Source of the DNA: Holacanthus passer
Lineage: Eukaryota > Chordata > Actinopteri > Pomacanthidae
Assembly (NCBI GenBank): GCA_025331565.1
Contig: JAFREQ010000003.1
Span: 11,339,001-11,403,000 of the forward strand
Direction: 5' to 3'
Length of the DNA stretch: 64,000 bases
Every line of letters starts with the position of its first letter. Position 1 is the first letter of the stretch. The position numbers and the translations under genes are program-made. Positions 37,201 through 52,200 of the stretch are shown piece by piece. The notes under the pieces were generated by a model that was not told the origin of the DNA, did no database searches, and worked only from the letters and a program-made list of their open reading frames with translations.

Positions 37201-40200
37201 TTAACGACTGGAGTTTTAGCAGTAGATGACCCCGCAAATCCTGCAAGAGAACCACTTGTCGCATTTACTTCTACAAACACAAACTGTTACAGCCTACAGT
37301 AGTGAGTGAACTTTGTAAAAGTAAAGCTGTTCAGTTCTGTTCTGATATGTCGGTCATCACCGATGTTAGTCAGAAATACAACATAAGACTGCCAGTGACT
37401 GAACCTGAAGACCCAGACTGGAACAGACCCTGTCCAACTTGGTCTAATCAATCGTCAATCGACACCTCAATCATATTTTGGAAACTTGGATGCAGCATTC
37501 TGGATCTGGATTAATTTGTGTTTTATAAGCCCACGTGGCCTGAGTTTACATGATACATTAATAAACACTTTAGAAATTCATTCATACATTGGTAGAAAAA
37601 ATTAGTGACTTAAGGAAATGACACAGTTGCAAGGTCCTAGTATAGTTCTGAAGGATGGTGTATACAAGCATAAATATAACAGTCACCCGTGTTTCAATTA
37701 TATCAGGTCATCTATTCTGTCTGTAGTACTGACAGCTCTCAGCTCTACTTCAACGTGAAAGTGAACATCAGCTGTTTGTTGGGCCGTGACCTGCTATCAC
37801 AGGAATTACACTTCACTTTTGATCTTATTGTTTTCGTGAAACAGTGAAGAATTACGCCCATTTTCCTTTTTATCGAAGGGCAAATTATGAAGTACTGTAA
37901 CAAACTATTAGAGATGAGAAAAGTGACACATAGGCTGTGGTATTACCTACTGCATCAGGAATGAGGAAATTGTATCCCAGCAGAGTGTGGTGTAGCAGGG
38001 AGGGAATGATGCCCTTCAGGCCCATTGGGCTCCAGTCAGACTGCAAGGGGGTCATCCTCACAAACAGAGGCTGGTGGCTCGACCTGAGGCACAAATAACG
38101 TCGTAATAAGCACGAGGATGCGGATAAAAGGAAAATGGAAAATATCCTCCTCTATAAACAATGTCAGCTGGTATTGGGTAAAAATGATGGCTGATAGAAA
38201 ACACAAACTAGATAAGATGCTTGTGGTCATTACCGAGTCCCTGCTGTCACAATGGTGGAGTCTCCTATCCTGGTGGCCAGGTTAGCCAGCAGGCTGATGT
38301 ACTTGTCTCCACCAAGTGCCTGTGGTGGCCGCAGGGCTTGCTCCTGAAACAGATTCCCTTCGCCCCCCTCCAGCATGACGTACTCCATCCCCAAATGGGC
38401 CTGCAGGGATCCCACTCTGTCCAGAAACCAGCTCACTGCTCCTGGGTTGGTGATGTTCAGCTTTACACAGAACTTTCCTCGCCACTGACTCATCACAGGG
38501 ATCTGAAGGAAAGAGTTTATTTTACATGACTATGTTTTTCTGTTTTGGTTATTAATCGCATGACCTACAGTGCCTGCGCTTTTGCACTGATCACACTGCT
38601 CTGCTTTTTATCAAACTGCAACAAGTGAATGGAGACAGGACTGCGAGGCAGATGGAAAGTGTTGTAGATTTGGAATATGTTTTTGGTGAATGGACCAGTC
38701 ACAATATAGAGGAAGTGAAGTTCATCCCTATGACACAACCAGACTAAAATCAAAGAAACCTGAGCTAAAGGTTAATGTGCAGAGGACTGTGAACACAGCT
38801 GAGTGCTTTACAGGACGATGAGTGTGCTCCACTTGGGTCTCACCAGCTGTCCCTGAGGGGCTGAGGGGAGACTGAGCCAGTAGGCCTCAGTGCCGTCCAG
38901 AAGGGAGGTGTGGAACTGCGTGGAGTCCACGCCCAGGAAAGGGGACAGGGTGATGGAAATGTTAAGAAGCTTGACAAGTGGGAGGTCCCTGGTCAGTCTC
39001 TTGGACATCCCCCTTTTCCTGCTGTTGAGGTAGTCATGGTCCTGCAGAGGGACAGAAAGATGCAACACGATAACTAAAGTCAACACTTTGCATTAGTGAA
39101 AGAGCCAAACACCAGCATTAATTAACTGCCTACACTGCGTCTATACAATTTACATTTAACAATGTGCACTGATGGAACATTTCAAATTTTCATGAACTGG
39201 CATGACAAATGTTCCATGTAGATCAAGTTGACACATTGATCTCTCCATACAGGCCATTTCTTTGCGAGCCAGTGGGTGTGACAATGTGACCTCTGTCAGA
39301 ACCATTTACATGCATAATATCCTTTGGAATTTACATGGTGAAGTCAAGCAGAGATTTCAGGTTACATAACTGTGGAGCAAAACCTTTTAAGAATACAAAG
39401 ATTGACCCCAGGAGGTGAACCTGCTGTATTATTACAAATTATGTAACGCCTTTTTTTTTTTGTATGATCTTTTCCTTTTTGTGTTTTTTCCCCACTGAAT
39501 TTACATAATTCTATTAGTAAAAATTAGCAAAGAAGGGAAAACATAAGGTTGTTTCTGAGCTTTTTTTGAAAATGCTTTGTGAAACGCTGCATTATTAAGC
39601 AGGAATAACTTTAGAAACATGCATGGCAAATATATCACTAACCCATATTTTCCGACACCAGCCAAACTAACATGGAAAGTGGAAAAGAAAGGTCTTAGTG
39701 TGAGTGATCATTTATGAATACTTGTAAAACTGGAGTGAAAGAGAAGCCTTTTTTTTTATTTCTATTTTTTACAGAGCATCATTGTTGCCAGTCACACTTC
39801 ACACACTTCATGGACAACTTCACGTTCCATAAGTTTCCATGCAGCACTGTAGGCTTCACTGATTCTTTATGGTACTTGGAGGGGAACTGAAAAATGTAGA
39901 TCCAACAAAACTGGTGTTTAATATCTTTGATGTACAAGAAAACTGGCGATTGTGGGCAAGAAGAAACTCTCGTTCACCACATGGAATCCATCTGTTATTC
40001 TTCCCAATTTCTCCCCCTCTTTTTTTCACACCTTCTGAGCTGGTAATGGATTTTACTGTTAGCATTGTGTATGTATGTATACTGAGAAGCCTGAGCTCGA
40101 CCTCGCCGGTGGACAGGTTGTGTGAAACTCCTCTGCTTCCTCTTCTGTTGCACGGTCCAGGTCAGATCACAGCATCAAGCTGGTGTCAGGATCAACTACT

Positions 40201-43200
40201 CAAGTTAGTCTTGGCTGAAATCCCTCCCAATATCAACACACTCAATTCAGCCATCCCACAGTTACCACGCTCAGAGCAACCTGAGATTTGAGTTTGTCTT
40301 AGCTATATTTGTTTTGTAATGAAATATCACCAGGTATTTACTTAGATCCACTTCGCTGTGCTCCTGGTGGTTTCCAGGTAGTTTTCAATAACATTCAAGG
40401 AAAGTAACTGGATAAATGTGAGACAATTATGAACGTCAGCGTGCAAAGAAAAGGAGAATAACCTTTTGTGTTAAAACACACCACATAAAGACCAAATTCA
40501 CATTTACAAGCATCAAGACATGATTCAAAAAGTCTCCTGCAGGTAGTGTGGTCTGCACTCTTGGAAACAATTTTTTTTACATGACGGCAAAAGCCCTAAA
40601 CCATCTTTTTTCTATGTTGTGACATTTCAGTGAACCTGTCCTCCCTCCTTTACTCCCCACCTGTCTCTGACACTCTGGAGATCCACTTAACAAAAGTCTT
40701 TCATCTCTATCCCTGACCAGTTTTGAACCTCTGACCAATGAACCCTCACCAGCCTCACAGCCCAGATGGTTGAAGGGGAGGATTTAAGAGAGCCACACAG
40801 CGTAAGAACTGGCTGAATGAAGAGAGGATGGATTAAAGAGCAAAAAGAGATACACGTAGTTGGAGGCTTCTGTACTGAATATATTGTAGTGAAGGTTCCT
40901 GAGTCGACTGCTAATGAGGTATAATGGAAAGATAAACATTGATACCTTTGCACATACAATTTTTCTTTTTATTGGGTTGAGTTAAACTTGAATGAAGCCA
41001 ATGAAACTCTCCAAATGGCAATGTAATTAAGAAATCTAAATGGAAAAGAAAAATATTTGGTCTCATAATGTAGATGATGTGTGTGAAAGGCCCTTTGAAA
41101 TGGCCTCTTACTTTCTGAATTTGTGTATTTGTGGTTGAGAGATTGCATTATGCTTAGCTTTATGCATTATGCTTGTTAGCTTTTCACATTTTTGCTCTTT
41201 GATTTGTTGAGACCGTTAAAGATGTTATGTAGATACAACCTTATAGCTAAATTGTTTTTTGACATAGTAGGATGAACATTGAGCATCTTCACTCTACTTC
41301 AACCTAACATGATCCTCTTTGATGCTTAACTCAACCAAGTGAGATTGTTTGCACCTCCAGCTCAGGTTCACCTTTAAAATTTCTCCTGACTGCTAAAGAT
41401 TTGAGCGATCTGAGAGCAGTAGAGGAAGCATCACATACCATATCAGAGAGGAGTGTGGTGGAATGTTCATTGAGGCTGATGACTCCCTCCCCCAGCTGGT
41501 GTCTCCTCAGACGATTAGAGAAGGTCCTCAGCTCCCTCTCCACCTTCGGCCCCGAATCCACGTTGGCGAGCAGCTTCCAGAACGGCAGCCTGCAGGACAC
41601 ACGGAGGGATCATACGGGACACCTGGATGGATTTTAGTTTATGACTCCCTAAATCCCCACAAAGTTGCAGTCAGTGCTCACTGGAGCCACAGATGCACCA
41701 GTGTTTGACTCAACCCCAGAATTCCCCATCTAACAAGAAAATGAGGCACGGAAATCCTCATGTCTGCAAAATATGAATCAGAACTGAACTAACCACAGCG
41801 CTTTCATGTTGGGCAGCTCCCTGCTGTGCTGGGAGAGTTGTTGCACAGCTTCCTGGTGAGCAGCTTTCACATTGTGGGCCACACACACAGTGTACTGCAG
41901 AGGGAGAGGCTCCATACTGGGCAGCGACTGCAGGCAGAACTGCTGTCTGCTGTCCACCCCGAGCTGCAGGGGAATATCAGGAGACACAAGCACGGCAACA
42001 CCTGCGCGGTAGCAAGCAGACGGGAGAAGGTACAGGATATTAGTTCATTACATCACGCTTGTCATTATTCACAACTGTCGCTTCAGAGAATCAGATACAC
42101 CGATAATATAATGTTTCACTTCAAACAGATACAAGGTGAGGCGGTCCATTGCAGATTCCTGTTATATGACATAGTGCGCGAGTGTCACCGAGACCAGGAT
42201 GAGCGTGACGGATGGAGTGTTGTGGGAGGTAGAGTGCGGGCTGTGTCAGCTGATATTGCTCCACTCAGATGTGAGAAAAACACCCCCTAGAATGAGATAT
42301 AGCAGTATGCGGTTAGATGAGTTTACCCGGGGACTGCTGGCAACTTCTGAGTAGGTAAGTTACACTGCGCCCCAATGAGAGGAGGGTTAGGTGGTCTGGA
42401 TATATATCAAAAGTCACATTGGTATTGAAGAGCAGTATCTGTTTTTATTCCTTTTTTTTCTTCAGGGTTTGCTCCACAGCATTAAAACGACACCGTAAAT
42501 TACATCCCTGCATTTCTTATGCGAAGAAGAACTGAAAAGAAGTGATTAAATAAGTCAACCTCAGCCTTCTGAAAATAAAGAGACTCCCATTCTCTCTCCT
42601 GTTCTATGTACATACAGCCTTTCAGAGGCTGCATGAAATGATAAGATTATGTGAAGCAGATAATTGTGTCCGCAGATTTAGCTGCCCTGCAAGGAATGCC
42701 TCGTCCCTCTCAGGTTACCCCAACCCCCTATCCTCACCACTTCTCACCCGTCCTGACTCCCACCTTCTCCCTCTCAGCTTTAACTACCTTCCTCTCCCAT
42801 CCGCTCCACTCTGCCGCAGCTCTGCCGTCCCATTTTAGGTCAACAGAACCCAGCCAGTATCGATCACGGCTCTGACCCCGGCCTCCAGTTTTTGCACAAC
42901 CTGCTCAAAATAGCAAAACTTGGGATTTTAGGATTTGGAGCCGATCAGTGGAGAGATTAGGGTGCGAGACCTGTTTTTCAACGTGGGCAGGCAAGTCTGA
43001 GAACCCAGGCTGAGAGCTTGGCTCGCCCCAGTCACCCTCTCTGGTTTCAATGGGCTTAGCCTACTGTTCTCATGCGTGCAGGGACCAGGAGCGGGCAGGA
43101 CACTCATGTACCGGTTTATAATCAGATTAATAGTTTCAGAGATCAGTGTTCGAGCGCTGTGTGAAGCCAAGCGAACAGTCTCAGGGTAGTTCTCACATGT

Positions 43201-46200
43201 TTGCAACTGATAATGTCAAAGAGATAGTGCTGGTAACTCCTCAGCTGCCTCTCACAAGGTATTAGATCACCACCTAATTTATTCTTACAGATTCATAATG
43301 GCAGATAAATTTTTGTTAGGAAACACTGTTACATGTTTAAACCGCAAGGGATAAAATTACTCAAAAGAATTTTTTAATAAAGCCAAGGTGCCTGTCAATA
43401 ACGTGCACATACAGCGGAGTAGAAAGTGGGGCAGAGGAGAAAATGTTATAGCTTTATGGACGGATGGAAGAGGAATGCAGGCAGTGGAAATAGAGGCGAC
43501 CAGAGTACACCAGACACCGAGCAGCCTCGTAGAATGATGTGCAGATACAGCAGGCTGCAAACAGTGTGTTTCACCAAAGTGCACACAGGGCGGAAAGTGG
43601 AGTTTAAGTTTGCAAGCGTGACTTCTTGAGTCATATTTAATTTTTATGGGAAGTGACACTGCAGGGCCTCAAGGAAAAGGGACAATCCGGTCAAAAACAG
43701 CTGTAGCTTTTATTCCATCTTTGACTAAACATGTAGATTTGAATGTTAAATATACTAAATCTTGTCTGATGTGTTTATACAGTTCTACTTAAAGCACTTT
43801 GCATGTGCCGGTATGTATTTGAGTGTGGGGGGAAACTCCTGATTGAAAATGGTTAAGTGAAAAGCTCTGTACGACACAGACGCTCATCTTTGACTGAGTT
43901 GTATCTCTCGATGCGTATACCAGACGGGAGCAGGAATCAATAAGTGTTATTTAAAGAAAGTGAAACAGGTTTGAGGCCTTGAGTTACAGCCAAGGTGGGG
44001 TGCCCAGGAGTTTAAGGGGAAGCGAGGGGGGGACCCTATTTTTAGAACAATTCCTTAAACACTCCAAGCTTCCCCAGAAATATTTTCCACTAGTTCTCAA
44101 AAGAAAATTATACGCGTGACCGACTGTATCCGCTCACCTTCAAAGCAGCAGATGGGCAAAGGTAAAAAAAAAATGAATGAAATTTACTGGGCAGATTTGA
44201 ATGATTTGACACACACATGCCTCGGTTTTACAGCTGCTGAGCGAACACACAAATCAAGCATCCTCGGATTTGCCTCTTCGCACACATACGAGCATTTTCA
44301 CACACATTCACACATACTTTCTTTAACGGGAAACTGTAGACTTCCAAGAAAAACAGAGCAGGACTTATAGGACCCATAAAGTTTCTGCACTTCCTCTCGC
44401 TCCGTCTGAGCTGAACGTTTGGAGGTGGTAGCGGAGGTGACCCCGTGCACCTTCTGATGGGTCAGGAAGGTTTTAATGTGGCGTCTAGGCCCTCGGAGAG
44501 TGGCTGGGCTGGAGGAAAAAACTGCCGCCTGACTGTGGACCAGATGGGCTGCACTTTTTTACCTGTCATATTTACGTACACTGTTATTTATGGCACCTGA
44601 GCACACTCACAGACCTGACTGCCGTTATAAAAGATGTATTCAAACGCTAACTATGTGTGCAAGTGTGTGTGTGTGTGTGTGTTCAGGCATGCATTTCCTT
44701 AACAATGGAAACTTAGTTTCTGTGCCCAACCTCAAGAAATTGATGGCCACAAAACTGGGATCTTGCCATGGTAGTAAATTTCCAATTCCACTTATTGAAA
44801 ATAATGAAACACTAAAGAGACTTTTTCTGCTCTATTTCGATCATCAATCAGTTTTATTGTTTCAAGTGTGAGACACTGTGTTTTGTACAAATATCACAAG
44901 TAAAAATGTGTCCTGATTGGACAAGAAGATCCCACATTCAAATGCTTTGATGCACTTTTCTTTTCCTTAATCCTTTTCTTTTGCTTCGGTCTCAGCTGGT
45001 GAAATTATGTTTTCAGACAACTCAACTAGATTCTGGTTGATTTCATATAAAGAAATGATGGATTGCTGGAAACAAGGATTTTTTTTCTGCTCATTTGTAA
45101 AATGCAGTTCAGTATTTAAAGACCTGAGCAACCGCAGACTGACTACATGTCGATGAAGAAGGTTGTGAATGAGCCAACACATACTGTAATTACATCAGTT
45201 GACAGAAACAGTTGTATCAATCCTCCATTTAAAAAGTCCCTCTACAGCCCTTGATGGAAAGTATTAGGTAAGAGATCGACTGTGGAAAATGTTGTGGGAT
45301 GATTTTCATACAGTAGCCCTCTCATACAGGAGATGACAGCTTGCTTTTAACAAAGCTTCAGTTGGCTAAGTGAGTCATTGTTGAAGTGTTTCACCTCTTA
45401 CTTGTCCGGGAGAGTCGAGGTTTCAGGGCAGCTGCCCAGGGACCTCCTGGTGACCTATTGAGTAACACACACAAGTGTTTTGGGGCAGCTTGTTTTCCTT
45501 CTACATGTGAGGTGAATATTTCGCCCATTTATTTCTGTTCAGCCTTTGCTAATTAAAACTCAACCAGAAGCTATTCAGAAAAAGAAAACACACACACAAC
45601 TAGAAGACAACATGCTTTTCACTCCACCTATGTCCCTTATTATTTGGTACTAAACCTTTCTTTTGCAAGTCATCTCGATTATATGTTTGGAAAAAGTGTT
45701 TCTACATTTAAATACCTAGAGGAGTCGGGTCTTTTAGAAAAAACTCAAGGTCCACTTACTAGCTTTTTCTGGAGCATCTCATGGTCTTCATTGGCAAATG
45801 GTCGTCTGTGATTGGACAAAGCTAATATATGAACCTTGAGATGACTTGACTTCTTTTGTGGACTCATACAGTTGAGTTTGTCAATGTTTGTCTATTGCAT
45901 CCTTTGGTATTACTCATCATTAAGCATCAAAGTTCTGTTGTATCAAATACAGCTGATTAAGAATCATTATCTGAAAGAAAAAAAAAATCAAAACCCATGA
46001 TGGTTACACAACTTTTATCCCTATTTGTCTGTTGAGCTCGGCCAGTTCCCTCTGAGAGACCAAACAACAAATAAGCAGGAGCAGTAAAGTATTATTTCTT
46101 TGGATCCCACATGGAAAGATTGAGTCAGAGATAGAAATAAAGAAAAAGGGGTGGGACATAGTGAGCCAGAGGGGAGAAAAAATAATGCTAAAGGGAACGA

Positions 46201-49200
46201 TGGAGAGATCAGAGATACAAACAGAGGGAAAAGGAGGCAATGTGTATGCACATTTGCACATATACTGTACATGTGTGCACGTGTGGGAGGCGGTCGAACA
46301 TCTTAAGGAGTTGCTGTTGCTAAATCTGATTCTAATCTCTGATGCTGACTTCTTAAAGGCGAGCGTGGAACAAGTGCAGATATGAAGAGACGGTAGATAA
46401 ATGACTTTTATTGGATCCAGACTGAGGGCAAGAGAGTCGGTGTTGTCAAAGTCAGAGCCGTCACACCCTCTTTTTATTACAACAGCCTGCTGTGAAAACA
46501 AATAGGAGCTCTCCAAGCCCTTATTTGTAATGATGAGTTGAGGAAACTGTGATGAGAGCCAAGTTATCTGTCTCGTGTAAACATACAGTATCTGCATGCC
46601 GACTTTGAAAGAATGAGGCCCTCTGAGGATGATTAATGCTCATATGAAAATAATAAGGGGAATTTTCCACTCTCATTTTTTACCCTAAAAAAGGTAAAAC
46701 AGCAAATATGCAGCTCACCGTGTGTTAATATCCAAAATAGGGTGATTTAGAATCTAATATATTCATTCAAATTAATACACTCATTACCTGTGTGTGTGTG
46801 TCGATAAAGTACATTCAATCTTAGTGCATTCAATTTGCTGATTGAAATAAATTCTGGTCCCTACCTAGAAACATAGAAAGAAAATCTCATGTGGCTCATT
46901 TCTCTCATATTCAGTAATGGGCAGCAATGTTCTAATTCTTCTATTGACAATTTGTTATCATCATGTTCCCACATAATAACGACAAAGGTGTGACTGAAAT
47001 GTTGGGATGGCTATAAGCTCTGAAATGTCATCGACCATCATATAGTTACTGAAGGTTTTGCCATCACTCCTACTGAGCAGATAAACCTGCTTTAGCATTC
47101 AAAACATTGATAGTTGTGTTATAGTTTTTTTTTTTCTGAACAGAAATGTTTTTTAATGCATGTCACAGGGATTTCAGCTAGATACTATAAAACGGTTATT
47201 TATCTAAATATCTTTGTGGGAGAATTTTATTTCAATATATTTCATAGAACAACAATGAAGGCATCTATATAATTTATCAAAATTAACTGTTGGTGCATCA
47301 TCAGCTTGTTTAAATTATTATTTTAGGACATGGACACAGAGACAGTCGCTGTCAGTTCAAAGTCATGTTACATCTTATGATTTGCCCATGTGTAGTAATT
47401 ATTTTTCAAAGCATAGGCATTTGCATGTTGACAATTTATGTAACACTTACAGTACATTTGCTCAGTAAAGCCCCAAGTAAACTGTGTCCTTAAGACCCTC
47501 AGATGGGTAAATGTAGAAATAAGCCCCTAAAGCTTTGGGACTACTTCTCCCAGAGTCTCGTCTTATGTTTTAAATGCAGGATGTAGCTTCAGTGATATCT
47601 AATCTGTTCTTAGTAGCCCAGTTGTTTTTGTATGGATAAAGACAGGTGGGGCTTTGACAAGTTCCTCCAGTTGGCAACACTCTCAAATGTCACGCTATTG
47701 CACAGTTGCATATATCTTCTCTCCTGCGGCTCTGCTTTACTTTTCTACCTCTTCTTTACTTTGCTGCTCTTTGTCGATTCTTCTTGATTACGTTTAATAT
47801 CATCAGTTACTGAACACTACGCAGTTGTTCTGCTGCTCTGTCGCTCTGTGTTCACTCTGTCTGTCTTGCTCTTTAACCGTCCCCAGGAGTCTTCTTGAGT
47901 TAGTAACGTCAGTCACAGCTTCATACTTAATACATTTATAATGTGCCCCCATGACTAACTAGAGTCAGTGAAGACAGGTCCCATGCGCACACAACGGTCA
48001 GTTGCTTCAGGGCCGTGAAGCCTGATATTATTGAACTAAAACTGCAGTGTGCTTGTTTTCTAGAAAGCAGATTCAGGGAAAAGGGCGGCATTATAGCTCT
48101 GATGAAGGCTTTGTCCAGAAATGCAGATTTGTCAGTCCATTTATTATAAATAAAAATGCTCAAGACATGTGGTGATTCTTTTTTATTACCCCTGGAGTGC
48201 TGCCTTTCATGAATCTGTTTCGAGGAAAACAAACATATTGCAGTTCTTTTTTTTCCCGCATCTGAAACTCAGTGCAGGAGGACATACCAGCTTTCTCATA
48301 TGAACTCATTAGAGTGAAACTGTGAGTTCACTGGGAGCATCATTATAGATTTTTGGACTTTTGTTGCAAAGTGTATTCAAGTGCATAAATCAAAATCAAA
48401 TTGTTAGGGACCAGCATCAAGCATAGTTGATCCAGCTCCTCTCATCTTGTTTAAGGAGTGCTGTTCCAACCATGATGTGCTGAGAGTTCAAAGCATATTT
48501 TCCTGAAAGCAGCTAATATTATTGACTGAGAGGTGCAGAGTTTCAAGTAGAAATATATAGTGAAAAGTTGAACTTTTACTTCTGTGGTCATATTCAAAGC
48601 CCAGTCACTTTCTGTGCAGTTTTACTTGGAAACACAACAATTAACACAAACTATGGTTATAAATTAGATAGAGCTGAAATAAAAAAAAAAGATTAATTTT
48701 TGTTGTCTTTATTTTACGTGCTGGAGTAATAAAAGCCCGGCAGTAAAAGTTCTGAGTTCTGCATTCAATTAGATTTGGTTGGTTTACATGCAAAAATAAT
48801 AACATTTTGCTGCCAAAACTAGGAACAAATCAATAATCTGATTAAGCCTTCACACGGTTGCATAAACTCACAGTTTCCTATAATGATCCCGTTTACTATC
48901 CACACATAACTGTGGAGTTTTTTTTTCCATAAAAGCTGCTATAATTGTTTCCTGCCCCACCACTATTAACCACAACAACAGCACAGTTATGACTCTACCA
49001 CTTCATGCTGTTCTGTCGCAGCCGCAGTCATCTATTGCAATAAAATCTGACACTTCAGGTACTTTTGTCAGAGCTGTCGGACAGAAGAAGATGGCAAATG
49101 CAGCTGTTGTAGTCTGATTTTGTGACGTTTTAGGATAAAGGTAAGGAGAAATAATGGTGGTCCTGAGGTTTTTTGGTTATGTAGATAGGAGCAATAATTG

Positions 49201-52200
49201 TGTTTCAACATTTCAACTTTTTGAGATTCCACTTTCATGGAAGTCTGGGTCTAGTGCTTCTCCAAGCTCTCACTGAACAATCCTGATGATATTCACTACA
49301 TACATTGGGAAACTTTGCATTAAAACCAAACATAACCATCAATGTGTCAGATACCTGTGTGGCTATTTTGCAGGAGTCTGGTGCTGCTTATACAACATTT
49401 CATCAATGATTTATTCAAGATAACCAGAGGATCTGATGTGTGTAACTGCAATGTGTTTTAGACAAAAAAAGAGACTTAAAACAGAACACAGACCTACTCC
49501 TGAAATGAGCACGGTCCTCATGCAGGATGCAAACTGTCATGGATGCCAGTCATATTCAGACAGTAGTTATTACTCTGCCATACTGGCATTAATGTCATAA
49601 TTGAATTTAAACTTCATTCTTGTTCTACATCCAGATGTGTCTACTGGTTAAAAAATGAATAATGAAAATGGAACAGTTATAAACAGTTGCTATAAAAAAC
49701 TGTTCAGTATGAAAGGTGGGTGCACCTTTGCATGTGCAGTGGTCTGAGGAGACGGGCAGACAAACAGCAGTCAGTTTGGGTGTCAGTCTTAATGCAACAA
49801 TCAATTTGCGTTTTCATTTGCATCATTGCATCATTGGATCGCCTCTGATTGTTAGCTTGTGAGTCAGAACATTTCACAACTGTAGATGTGCATTATTCCA
49901 AAAAATGACACATACTCGCCACATCAGCCAAATCTGAAGCATGACAGCCTGCATTGTTTGGTCTCTTTAATTTTTAACTCATGAGCTGCATGCATGAGAG
50001 AAAAATGAGACCCCAAACACAAATGTCCAACTCATTTATCAGTAATAATTTCTGCAGACCCTAAAGAGGAAAGCAGCAGAGCACTAAGTTCAAGACATCT
50101 TCAGTCATGATTCTCTCTGAGGCAAATGAGAATCATGTGACTGTGAGAGCCAAACAAAAACATCCTTGAACTTTAAAGCAAATATCATGTTAAATATACC
50201 TTTAATGCTCCAATAGACATTGTTGTCATGGCTGAGCATCAGTTTGCTATGTTTGGGACTATGCACAGTATGTGTCTGTGAGTGGTTACTTGGCAACGTT
50301 CAAACAGTTGTTCTCATCGGGATCTCGTCTCATGTGCGTGTGTTTTTTTCTCTGTGTAAAGCTGAACGGAGAAACAAAGAGTTACAAGGTCCTGATAATT
50401 ACCCACTGTCCTCTAGTAAGGTAGAAAAGGGATTTAAGTCATGTGACTCTCTTGTTAAGCTTGCTACTGGAAAAGTCACAAAATGTGCATTGGTGTGTGT
50501 GTGTGTGTGTGTGTGTGTGCATTTGTTTCTGTCAGTATGTGAATGAAGGCGTGTGAGGCTGCTGCTGACAATTAATGGAGTTACAGGAGATGATTGTTTG
50601 TATCACCTCATTGGCTGATGTCACAGCCTTCACTCTGGTCTAGACGCTGGATGGCACTTTAATTTTGCAGCTACTCAACAAACACACACACACGCGCGCA
50701 TAGACAAACACCCATACAGGATTCCCACACACACATAAAAAAATGTGTGTTCTAATGTGCATATATGTAAAATGGGATTTTGCTATGTCGTGCACTTCTG
50801 CTGTTGCCAGTCGGATGGTAAAAAAATATATATATAGCTATGTCAAATCTTTCAAGAATTAAGATTGGTGAGTTTGAGCTCAGTAAGTAAACTCCAAAGA
50901 CAATTTGAGGGCAAAGTTCCTGAGGTTAATGCCATACCCACTAAGATACATGTACACACACACCACTCGTTCCTCATCAGTTACATTAACCATTCACATC
51001 CGCCAGTGGTCCTTGCCTCCCTCCTTTGCCCCCAGGATAAAATCTAACACCCCCAAAATAACCTGGTGAGTTATAAGAGTCAGCAGGGCCATCATCCAAC
51101 CTGCCCTTTTAATAGAAACAAAAGGCAATTACCTCGGTATCCCTAAGAGTTAATTTAAGATGCTAAAGGTGGTTTACTTCCCTTTGTAGTCTAATCTCTA
51201 AATTAATAAACTGGGATGCCACAGACAGTGTCGGGTTACACTCTATTTGTGGGACAAGGCAGGCAGTGGTTTTTTGGGGATGCTGGTTCTGGAGGCGGTC
51301 GGACCATTATTCTCAGCTCAAACACAAAAAAAACATGTCGGGGGGTCGGTAAGAAAACACAACAACATCCACAGGGCTTCCCTCACGCCCTAGGATTCAC
51401 GCCGCACATTGTATACCCGCTGATGTGGGGTCAGATTTCCCGAGCCCTTGCTCTAACCCTGCACCAGTGGCAAGTGTGGAAAAGACAGCTGACCCTGTGT
51501 CATTTTAAAGATTTGGAAAGGTCTTTCTTACTGTAACGGACCTCGGTGCGAAGAAGAGCTGTAGCTCCACTTTTGCTGATGAGATACTCTCCGCTAAAAG
51601 CACATCTCGGCCGATATGAACGATTCACTCCAACCGTGACCTCTCACCTGATGAGCCCAGGAAGTAGCGCTCCAGGGCAGAGCCGAAGCCAGAGGGATTG
51701 TCCTTAAGGTCGCTCACGGTGAAGGGCTGCGTGGTGGCGTTCTGATCGTTGATGGGCCAGGTCTGACCCCGGACACTGGCGCCGCCATACCAGGACACGT
51801 TGGCCATGGAGAAGCAGTCCTGAAATGATGCACGAATGCACACACAAAACCAGAACAGTGTGAGAGGACGACACATAAGGTTTATTCATGAAGACTGAAA
51901 CGGCAGCTCAACTAAAAACTGATGATGACTGGAAAATGTGCAAAAGGTACAGAAAAAAAAAGCGAGTGGTAGGATTGAGAATTAAAAGACAAGAAGAGGG
52001 TTTAATTTGTTTAAACTCAATCTAAACCATCAGCAAAATTTAGTGAGTGTTTGAACAAGTTTGAAAACATGCTTTGAGCAAATGTACATTTTATTTATAA
52101 GTATCTATAAGATGAATGTAATTAATTTAAATTCCCAGTCACATTATGAGAGGATGCATCTCATACTGAGTGGGAGTTACTGTGACTTTAGTGCAGAGGG

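Larger units (their letters stand above)
42002..51647. other. intron 2 of the GH31-like gene (9.6 kb)
   Basis: No recognised exon on either strand. It holds GT microsatellites (44657-44682, 50492-50520), a MEF2 consensus (44036-44045) and AT-rich DNA. The longest ORF (minus strand 46004-46597) has no recognisable homology. Confidence 0.6.

Noticed and set aside
46004..46597. 197-codon minus-strand ORF in intron 2 of the GH31-like gene
   Set aside because: Low-complexity Ser/Cys-rich composition and no homology recognised; likely chance.
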